The position numbers and the translations under genes are program-made. From Epithemia pelagica (Eukaryota; Bacillariophyta; Bacillariophyceae; Surirellales; Surirellaceae), in contig OX337241.1 of the NCBI GenBank assembly GCA_946965045.2, positions 1,116,001 to 1,180,000 on the forward strand: DNA of 64,000 nucleotides, read 5' to 3'. How positions within the stretch are numbered: position 1 is the stretch's first letter; each line of letters begins with the position of its first letter. Positions 1 through 8,100 of the stretch are shown piece by piece. Under the pieces are notes generated by a model. It saw only the letters and a list, made by a program, of their open reading frames with translations. It searched no databases and was not told where the DNA came from.

Positions 1-307
1 TAGCGAAGAGAGGCAGGCGCGCGTACGACAATGATTCAATTGTGAATGCCCGCTACTATCTATGGTTATACATCCAATGTAATTTTGGAGTAAAAGTACT
101 CGTGTAGGCTGTGAGTGTGCGAGTCTGTCTGTCTGTGTGTGTTTTCGCGAAGGGCGAGGCACGCGCATGGCGCGAGCCGTCACACCTCTACGCGCTCGTC
201 GGCCTCCACTAACCTTTGAGCTTGCCACTTTTTTTGCATGAGCGATGTGTTGTGTGTTGTGTGTTCGAGTTTTGGGTTGAACAGAAAACAGAAACCCATC
301 ATCCGTC
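1..307. other. Upstream region of sulfotransferase gene
   Basis: No credible gene is seen. A short GTCT/GTGT simple repeat lies near 121-142. The region probably holds the promoter and 5' leader of the sulfotransferase gene, but no specific element could be recognised. Confidence 0.4.
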
Positions 308-1627
308 ATGTTTCTCGCTTATGCATTATGGAATCGATCAAAAACGATCAAGAATCACGAGACAGTTTGTTCGAGAAATGGAACCTCCACCACGACAGCG
401 CCTTCTACAAAAAGGATCCATACAAAGCTACCAGCTTATCGTTACCATTCGGTTCCATCGTTTTATATTTTCGTAACCCTTGTTGGGATTTGCTGTCTTT
501 CCCATTCCTTGTGGTGGAACCGACAATGTTATCATCCTACGATGACCTACATCGAGGGGCCCATCGCCACCACAAACACACCTCAAAGAAAGCACGCAAC
601 ATCCAACTCCACCACTACGTCCAGAAAAGACAATGATACAAATCATTCCACACTTTCATCACCACATTTTTTCATCTCGAGTACAGACACAACGTTTGCA
701 CTGGTTGTTCAGGAACACAACCATGAACACAACCATTCTGTTCTCGTCACCACTAATGACACCACGAAACCAATTCATGCTATGTCGAACTTGAATAACG
801 AAGCCACTGCTCTTGCTTTACCCCTTTCGGATCCGCCAACCCTGGAAACTATATGTGAAAAAAGCAAGCACTCATTCAAGGAAGCCAGTGGTTTGGCTGT
901 GATTGTGACTGGCATGGAACGGTCCGGAACTACCATTGTCTCTCGACTCATCATGTCTCATCCAACCCTCATGGGTGGATTTGAAGGCGGTGTACTGCTG
1001 GGCTCAAGCCCGGCAGACTTTGAACACATACATCCTTTTTATGAATGGATGACGGGTCCCCAATACATGTGGAATTTGACCTCATCCCAACGAAATGAAA
1101 TGGTCCACGGGTCATCCTGTCATGCTGAAATGTACCATACGTTGCGTCAAAAGTCTCCACTCTTTTCTCAAGGTCGACAGCTCAGCAGGCACAAAATGTA
1201 TCTGGTGGATAAGACGCCCCGCTATGTTTACACCTTGCCCACAATAATGGAACGAGCACCTGAAATTCCCGTAGTGGTCATGGAACGAGATTATGAGGAA
1301 CTCGTAGAGGCCTGGGCCCGGCGCGGAGTGAATGAAACAGCCACGCAAGAAAAGCGTAACCAATTCCGGTATAATCTTGAATCTGCACAAACCTTGTATC
1401 CGGATCGTATTCATGTGGTCAACGTGACCCGTTTCTACCAAGATCCGAATCAAGTCATGTCAGAGGTGTTTACCTTTTTGAACTTGACCTGGAATGAAAC
1501 GTATCTGGGTATGGAGGCGTATAATGCCAAGCTTCCACGCAGCTTGCATCAACCGCCCTTTTCGAGTCATTATTATCCTTCGTCAAAAGAGTATAAACCG
1601 GAGAATGAACATGCCCAACCACAATGA
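308..1627 (+). CDS. Golgi-type sulfotransferase-domain protein
   Basis: The 439-residue protein has one hydrophobic segment at about residues 50-70, followed by a Ser/Thr/Asn-rich stem and a globular domain, which is the layout of a type II Golgi membrane enzyme. The 5'-phosphosulfate-binding loop of PAPS-dependent sulfotransferases is visible near residue 200 (VTGMERSGTT, matching the family pattern xGxxRSGTT). A region near 325-335 (VVVMERDYEELV) resembles the 3'-phosphate-binding segment. The family moves sulfate from PAPS to carbohydrates or other acceptors; the acceptor cannot be told here. The ATG at 308 gives the longest frame and places the membrane anchor sensibly. The first 90 bases are part of an inverted repeat with 2182-2285, so the N-terminus deserves transcript support. 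A stop follows the conserved domain closely and no intron is needed. Confidence 0.72.
   Translation: MFLAYALWNRSKTIKNHETVCSRNGTSTTTAPSTKRIHTKLPAYRYHSVPSFYIFVTLVGICCLSHSLWWNRQCYHPTMTYIEGPIATTNTPQRKHATSNSTTTSRKDNDTNHSTLSSPHFFISSTDTTFALVVQEHNHEHNHSVLVTTNDTTKPIHAMSNLNNEATALALPLSDPPTLETICEKSKHSFKEASGLAVIVTGMERSGTTIVSRLIMSHPTLMGGFEGGVLLGSSPADFEHIHPFYEWMTGPQYMWNLTSSQRNEMVHGSSCHAEMYHTLRQKSPLFSQGRQLSRHKMYLVDKTPRYVYTLPTIMERAPEIPVVVMERDYEELVEAWARRGVNETATQEKRNQFRYNLESAQTLYPDRIHVVNVTRFYQDPNQVMSEVFTFLNLTWNETYLGMEAYNAKLPRSLHQPPFSSHYYPSSKEYKPENEHAQPQ
311..402 (+). repeat. Left arm of dispersed inverted repeat
   Basis: This stretch matches the reverse complement of 2182-2285 at roughly 80% by eye, including a shared run GAATCGATCAAAAACGAT and a shared ATGGAACCTCCAC. 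The main gap is a 3-base difference, so all reading frames stay in register between the copies. It overlaps the 5' end of the sulfotransferase coding region. Confidence 0.6.
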
Positions 1628-2560
1628 ACAAGCTGCAAGGTTTCGTGGGACGAGAATGTACATTAGAACCAGGGCTTTAAATCGATTTTCATTGTGAAGT
1701 ACTCTGGTTCTGGAATTGGAGCTAGTAGGGAATGCTGCTATCTTTGCACAAATTTACAAACTCGTGGCCCTTTATAAACTAACACCAATAACTTATAATT
1801 GATCAGTCGTCGGCAACGATCGATTATTACTTCTGATTGACACAAACATCTTCCAAATTTTGCTTTCCACTACTATGCTGCTTTCTTCTCCACCCCCTTG
1901 TTCTTGACCTCCTAAACTTGCCAGTGGAGTCGGGAGATGGCTTTATCAGCTGGGATCTCGCCAACACCACCCACGTGCCACATCCATGCCGTCTCCATGT
2001 TCAGGGCCGAACGGAGAAAGTCCAAGTGGACTACGAGGGACTGGGGAAAGGTCAGGAAGGACAGCAGACTCGTGAGCAAGGCAGAGGGGGCCAACGAGTG
2101 TTGCAACCAGCCATAGTGGTTTCGATTCAGGATGCTGGTCATGCGGTGGTCATGGTGGTTGTGTCTTGAAGTAGGCAGTAGGACTTGTTGTGGAGGTTCC
2201 ATGTATCGAGCAAACTGTTCGGTGATGCCATATCGTTTTTGATCGATTCCACCACATTCCATGAGCGAGAAAATGAGTGCAAAAATATGCATTCGACAAA
2301 GCCAACATATCGAGTGGTGATTATACGGCTCTCCTCCTCTCGGGCTCGGGTTGCAGTCTCGTTGAGAGATGGGTTCTGTTCTCCAAGCGAGAGATCAAAA
2401 CAAGAAAGTGTCCTTGAAAAAGTGAGCGCTCGATTTCAAGGTGTGACGGCTCGTGAGTAGCGCGAGCCGATGGATCCCGCACGCTAGCCCAGTCGGACAA
2501 TGTCAACACGCAAACAAACCCAATCTCAGAAATCTTCACGGACACAAGAAAACAAATACA
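1628..2560. other. Gap with a decayed inverted gene fragment
   Basis: No confident gene lies here. A 126-codon minus-strand frame (1912-2292, ATG start) begins inside the inverted repeat shared with the sulfotransferase gene. It ends in sequence with no family I recognise. It may be the decayed start of a second, oppositely oriented gene copy. The rest probably contains the sulfotransferase 3' end and the leader of the next gene. Confidence 0.4.
2182..2285 (-). repeat. Right arm of dispersed inverted repeat
   Basis: This is the reverse-complement partner of 311-402. Its frames contain only short open stretches, so the left arm appears to be the one in a working gene. Confidence 0.6.
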
Positions 2561-3937
2561 ATGACTCCTCTTTGTAGGATGATGGCAGATTCTCTTTGCA
2601 CATCATACGGAAACACAAGACTGGATAGCCAGTGTTTACTGCAACGATTGCGATTGCTACTACTACTACAACAACGACGACGACAAGGCGTGTCGCACCC
2701 AAGACTCGGCACAAATGGTCAACGACATTGCTGCTTTGTCACCTGCAATAGTAACCCATCTTCCAATATCCGCAGTGCGAAACATGTGCATGAACGAATG
2801 ACTCAATCTCCCTCGTTCAGCGCCTCTGTCCTTCGTGCGTGGGAAGCAACTGGATTGAAAGAGCTGCTACACCACAATGAGAGAACAATGCCGTCCGATC
2901 AAGATTGTGCTGCTACCTCGTTGCTTCAAGCCCATTTGATGCAAGCATGTCATGGCGTGACGGCCGAGTTGACATTTTACGAAAAGGTTCGAGACGTTTT
3001 GGAGGCAAAAGGAAACTCGAATACCAACATGGTGCCAATGGAATCTTCACTCTTGTATGAATATGAGTCGATCCGAGCGCCTAGCTCAGCCGTTGCCTGT
3101 GTTGCCTTGTTTGGAAACTTTTTTCATACATGTCCGCTCGACCAGAGTCCTTTGCTTTCCAGCAAGACAAGGTATCACAGCGACAAGCGATTTCAAAAGC
3201 TCATGGACTTGTCGTCCTTGATTTCTGGAATTGACAACGACTTGCAATCCTACCAGAAACAAGATGATTCTGATTGGAACAGCATTACCATTCGAACCGT
3301 ATTTGGAGGCAAGACCCTAAGCAACGCCTTTGACGAGGTCTGTCAACGGCACTTTCACTTGGTACAGGCCATGAGAGCACTCGGAAGGCAGCTTCAAGAG
3401 GATTATCCCACCGACTCCAACCATATTGCCGTCTGGGTGAATATCATTCTCCCGAGTGTCCATCGTGGCTTTGTATCTTGGCAATCCCATGTCAAGCGAT
3501 ACAGGAACGAAGGTGACGATGCTACCAATGGCACGTTACTAACAGACAATCTACTAGAACGGCTTTTCCCTGGAGAGCCGTACCACCAAGTTTCACCAGA
3601 GGATGGGACCTTTCCAGGCATGAATGTGGAGTTATATCATTCACTCCATTCGAGTCTCATGGAATGGGCGGCATCTTGTCGACAAATTGGATCGACAGAT
3701 GCGGACAAGTATATTGCGGTTGCCAATCCCGCTTTGTTGGCCTTGTTGTTGTTTCCCTATTGCAATCGGGTAGCAACAGATCTCACACAAGAGGGCCACG
3801 ACGCGCTAATAGTATTTGTCAAGTTCTTTACATTTCTGGCCATTGTGGATGACATGCTCGAGAATCCCCAACTGCACGTGCCTACCAAACACGTCTTTCT
3901 TCAATGCATTGAGTCCATGACCATGGACCATCCATAA
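2561..3937 (+). CDS. Terpene-synthase-like protein, motifs in permuted order
   Basis: The first ATG in frame is at 2561. The protein shows motifs typical of class I terpenoid synthases: an Arg in YESIR near residue 172 (possible diphosphate sensor), IDNDLQSYQKQ near 225 (like the Mg-binding NDxxSxxxE helix), and WQSHVKRY at 307-314 (like the C-terminal Arg-Tyr pair). Spacing between these three fits a normal domain. However, the Asp-rich motif expected near residue 90 is absent there. A good candidate, FLAIVDDMLEN, appears instead at about 430, after the RY pair. The frame ends soon after, at 3937. An open +2 frame (3913-4104) and then the NTPase frame follow, so an intron or a frameshift probably joins them. 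Class I enzymes ionise prenyl diphosphates; product and activity here are unknown. Alternatives are two partial domains or a decayed gene. Confidence 0.55.
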   Translation: MTPLCRMMADSLCTSYGNTRLDSQCLLQRLRLLLLLQQRRRQGVSHPRLGTNGQRHCCFVTCNSNPSSNIRSAKHVHERMTQSPSFSASVLRAWEATGLKELLHHNERTMPSDQDCAATSLLQAHLMQACHGVTAELTFYEKVRDVLEAKGNSNTNMVPMESSLLYEYESIRAPSSAVACVALFGNFFHTCPLDQSPLLSSKTRYHSDKRFQKLMDLSSLISGIDNDLQSYQKQDDSDWNSITIRTVFGGKTLSNAFDEVCQRHFHLVQAMRALGRQLQEDYPTDSNHIAVWVNIILPSVHRGFVSWQSHVKRYRNEGDDATNGTLLTDNLLERLFPGEPYHQVSPEDGTFPGMNVELYHSLHSSLMEWAASCRQIGSTDADKYIAVANPALLALLLFPYCNRVATDLTQEGHDALIVFVKFFTFLAIVDDMLENPQLHVPTKHVFLQCIESMTMDHP

Positions 3938-4104
3938 TCTACCAGAATGCAAAACAACGGGTAGTCGAACGAGAATCATCGGGTCGTGGATCAGTCGTCA
4001 TGGCTTCCCTCAAAAACCTGAGAGGCATAGAACAACCGGAGATTTTATGTCAAGTTTTGGTTGGTTCTGTGCTCTTGGCATTCGGGAGATGGTTGTTTGA
4101 ATAA
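3913..4104 (+). other. Open stretch linking terpene-synthase and NTPase frames
   Basis: After the terpene-synthase frame stops at 3937, the alternative frame beginning near 3913 stays open to the stop at 4102-4104. It encodes a protein-like segment including QNAKQRVVERESSG and a hydrophobic stretch CQVLVGSVLLAFGRWL. The NTPase coding frame on the far side is again in the terpene-synthase frame. A small intron pair or a frameshift pair would make one gene of the three parts. I could not place splice sites with confidence. Confidence 0.35.
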
Positions 4105-4120
4105 CCACAACTTTGAGGGA

Positions 4121-4858
4121 ATGCCGTCAATCAATAAGAGTGGATCCTTCTTCTTCAAGGCAGGCCATACCGCAAGGATAAACGCTCAACCAAGCGAACC
4201 GTTTTCTGTCTTTCTGATAGGACCGTCATCAACGGGAAAGACACATCATATTCAAGAGCTTCAAGAATCTCTCCCAGCCGTCACGAAGGGCGCTGATGTG
4301 ACCTTCCATTTTGGGATTGCCCGTGATTTTCTACAAAAGCGCGGTATCACAGGAAAGGATTTGCTGAATGACAAGAAATTACACATGGAACTACAGGAGT
4401 TTTTGGTTCATAAATACAGTGTTCTTCAGCAAGACCCAGTCAAGTGTGGTAGCACCACCACCTGCCAGAATGTGCATATGCAAGCAAGCACCAGGAATAT
4501 TCGTATTTTCGACCGCTCTGCAATCGACGCCATTGTGTATGCCAAACAATATGGTACGGACCAGGATGCCATGGCGCTGCAAGCTGGGGCAAACTTTCAG
4601 TCCTGTGTAAAGCTCTATCGCAATCCGAAAAGCTCGTTGGTGGTTTTGTTTCCTGTCATACCTCAACTCGTGAAATCCGATGGTATGCGCATCCATGGAG
4701 ATGTCGCTGAACAAAACGCCTTGTTTCGGCAATATGAAAGTACCATGAAAGACCTTGGCATTCCCTTTGTCGTCTTGGGCACAGACTTGAAGCACCGAGG
4801 CAAGTGGTTGCTGTCTCGAATTTGTTCTGGAACTGGACACGATACAGGAATCCATTGA
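4121..4858 (+). CDS. P-loop NTPase, NadR/AAA_28-like
   Basis: An ATG at 4121 opens a frame for about 245 residues. The Walker A motif GPSSTGKT follows a short beta strand (VFLIGPSS). Later come LHMELQEF and FDRSAIDAIVYAK, which match the second copy of this domain in the P450 fusion (LHMELQQE, SDRSVIDALVYTK) along the whole length. The family resembles NadR-type nucleotide kinases and AAA_28 proteins, which bind ATP and often phosphorylate small molecules; the substrate here is unknown. The region matching EETAR of the P450-fused copy reads FGIAR, so a conserved acidic pair has been lost. The frame is the same as the terpene-synthase-like gene, 124 bases upstream of which it stops, so this may be the C-terminal domain of a fusion protein rather than a separate gene. 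Confidence 0.6.
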   Translation: MPSINKSGSFFFKAGHTARINAQPSEPFSVFLIGPSSTGKTHHIQELQESLPAVTKGADVTFHFGIARDFLQKRGITGKDLLNDKKLHMELQEFLVHKYSVLQQDPVKCGSTTTCQNVHMQASTRNIRIFDRSAIDAIVYAKQYGTDQDAMALQAGANFQSCVKLYRNPKSSLVVLFPVIPQLVKSDGMRIHGDVAEQNALFRQYESTMKDLGIPFVVLGTDLKHRGKWLLSRICSGTGHDTGIH

Positions 4859-4949
4859 GTATTCAACCAATGCTCGTTTCGGAAATTCTCATGACACAGG
4901 AAACCGTTGAGTATTCAATATTCAACCAATGCTTGTTTCGGAATTTCTC
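4838..4949 (+). repeat. Short direct duplication at gene end
   Basis: Two imperfect copies of about 55 bases lie head to tail, each containing TTGAGTATTCAA and CAATGC(T)CGTTTCGGAA-type sequence. The first copy overlaps the stop codon of the NTPase gene; the second lies just after it. It looks like a local tandem duplication of the 3' end. Confidence 0.6.
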
Positions 4950-5136
4950 TATGTAGGTGGTATCTCCTGTCAACTGTCAAGGATAGCGATGGAGGCAAGA
5001 CATGGACATCTATGGATACAACGATAAAAGGACTAAATGCACTGGACAATTCGAATACTACCTAGTTTAATGATTTTGTGTTCATCTGTTCGTGCACTTT
5101 TGTGGACTGGTGATGGATTGAGAAAGAGACACGCGT

Positions 5137-8100
5137 TTAGTGCGAACCTAAATCTGACTTGACTGTTTTCAAAATACTGTCATCTTGTGATAGCCACTCC
5201 ATCCAGAGCGAATCTCTCTGTAGCGTATCCTTGCGTCCTATGACAACTAGACCACGCTTTGCCCGTGTCCACATAACGTTCAATCGTCGGTGGTCTTTGA
5301 GGAAACCCAAGTTACTGCGGCAACGAACGGCCGAAAACAGAATGATCGTACGTTCTTGGCCTTGAAAGCCATCAACAGATCGGACATCAATCTGTGTATT
5401 CTTCAAACGATTTTGAATACATTGTACTTGACCAGAATACCCAGTGATGACTCCAATATCTTTCGGTTCGAGGTTCTTAGAATCGAGAAGACGTGATACA
5501 ATATTGACCACTTCCTCCGCTTCTACATGATTGCTCCATGTTGTTCCTATACGCTTTTCTTCTCCGTCCACGTCAACAAACGCAAGGTAATGAGTTCCGC
5601 ACCATGGAGCCTCTTTGATTGGAGCAACACTCTCCAGGCTGTGGTCAGTTCGAACCTTGTCATCGTAGAACTTCAAGGAGGAGAACTTCATCAAAGAAGG
5701 ATGCATACGATATTGAGTATTTAGCATCACGCAAGGAATGTTGCTGTCGTTTTTAAGACGTTCGAACAAACTTTCTTGAAACCCAAACTCTTTGGAAGAT
5801 TCATGCACTGTTGCCTGTAGCTGTTTGTCATCACCGATCAAGACAAAACGTGTCCTTGCCTTACATGTAGCAACTCGGGTATTGCAGCTCGTCAGCTGGC
5901 CTGCTTCATCGACTATCACAGTATTGAATTCGTTATCCTGGCGTAGCAAACCAACTCCCGACCCAGTCGCAGTTGAAAATACAACCCGAGCAGTGGTAAT
6001 AATCTTCTTCATTTCTTTCTGCTTCCATTTTTCGTCATTTTCTTTCAGCGATTCGTGGTACTCAGGAAGAAAGCGTTGCAAAGATGGCTCAACTTGGCCC
6101 GATTCCCCGACACGCACGATCAATGACTCGACGTCCTCGCGATTCAATTTGTGCAATTCGGAAATGAGCTTAGACAGAATATTGTCCACAGCCTGGTGAG
6201 TCGTTGCTGACACAAGAATTCTTTCTTCTCTCGCAAGCAACGCAAGTATGAGACCAACCACCGTAGAACTTTTTCCGACAGCAGGCGGTCCCCAAATGAG
6301 GCTTACTCGATGTTCGATCGCAGATTTGATAGCTTTCGTTTGGGACCCATTCAACTGGGTCCATTTCATTCCACTCCGTGTCTCATCATCATCAATGTCT
6401 TCTAGTGTTCCTGGTTCGACCTGCGGACGACTTGATGCTTCGAACATGACTCGGTGAGTCGTGGCGTTTCCCACCCTCCATACTTTCCAGTCCACACACT
6501 CAACCTCAAAAGGCATCAGACTCAACACCTCAATCTCTAGATGTCCTGCATCGGAAAATTGCTTGACAACGGCATGGAACGATTGGGAAGTGTAGTCTTT
6601 GTGGTTGTTCGCGGGACACATTGCACGAAAAACAAAAACATCTCCGGCACGGATTTTCTTCCAGACGACACTGTGGGAAACGTTGGGGTCAAGTGTGAGG
6701 CCAAAATTCTGTCCTTTGCGTCTCTTGACACTTGCGTAAATCATTATAGGATCTACAGATCTCTTGCCATCCAGATCTAGGCTCTTGTAGTTCTCTTCCA
6801 GCGTACATTGCAAGTCAACAAAAAGTCCCAACACCGATTTGTGTTCATCTTTGTCGAAGGAAGCAAGAACAACCTCACGAATTTCATGCACCCATTGCGA
6901 AACACATGAGGTTAGAGCTAGAAATTCAAGTGTCTCAACCCATTCGTCCGCAGATGCTTCGATGCATTTCTTTACCAATTGAATGGGAAGTTTGGATAAG
7001 TCGGTATGGTTGTGAATAGATCTCAACAAGCATTTCTTGGATTCGGGAGTATTGGGTAAGCATTCACTTATTTGGAGTGCACATGATAACTCGGGTAGTG
7101 CATCAATGTCGATGACAAGTCCTTGCATCTCGAGGAGCAATATCAACGAAACATCGACAGCTACACTGTGCATATGAAACTCTCTGCAGACTTGAATGAA
7201 CTTGTGAAGTTGTCCGTGCTCAAGATGAGGCAATTCAGTTTCCTCGTGGGCCGTTGCAAGCCTATAGAGACAAAGCACATCTTCATATTCATCAGTTTGG
7301 AGAAAATCAGCTTCCAGTTTTACATCGTAAGACCTTGGTGACCCTCCAGCTTCCTCCACTTCCGTTGTGACCACATCTTTGGTTCCAACATTGTAGTGCC
7401 TCACTTCGGGATCCTTGTCGCAGACGACATACATCTCAACACGCTGAAGTCTCCTTTTCGTGACTAGATCAAATTGTGCCTTTGCATTGTTTCCAAGTCG
7501 GCCCAAGTCAATACTAATTCTACCAAACACTTTAGCGTTGACATCGTCCATCTCATAGGGGCATGTCGACATCCAAACAAAAGTATTTCGTGGGTCTCCT
7601 GGACCTTTCATGGAGATCTGGAAAAGTTGGCCAGTTAATGCCAATTGATACTGTCCACCATGAAGACGACTAATGCTCCTGAACGAACCATTAGGATTCG
7701 TGGAGAACACGTGGACGTCTTTATGCAGTATGTTTCTCCCCTCATTGAACTGTTGCTCAAATTGTAGGCAGAGTGTCAGACGGTCGTCGACTTCGATAAC
7801 GAGTAGTTTCCTTGTAAACTGAACCAATGATGAGATAACTGAATTACCAAATGGAGCTCGATAGTCACTCTCCGAACTGTAAACGCGCTTCCAGTTGAAG
7901 GTCTCAGCAAAACGGAAAGCATCGATGTCGTGTTTCTTGAGAATATTCGACTGTAAGATCTCATTTTTAAGCAGACAGTTCAGTTGGGGACACTCTTTCA
8001 GAGCCCACACTCTTTGTGCCTCTGTAAATCCGTGTAGATCAATATGGGCCAGCAATACGCGGTCAATTTCTTCCAAGTTGTCTGAACGAGCTGTTCTCTG

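Noticed and set aside
2453-2560. Upstream extension of the terpene-synthase-like gene to 2453
   Set aside because: The frame is open but begins with GTG; the first ATG is at 2561 after an A-rich leader, which is the more likely start.
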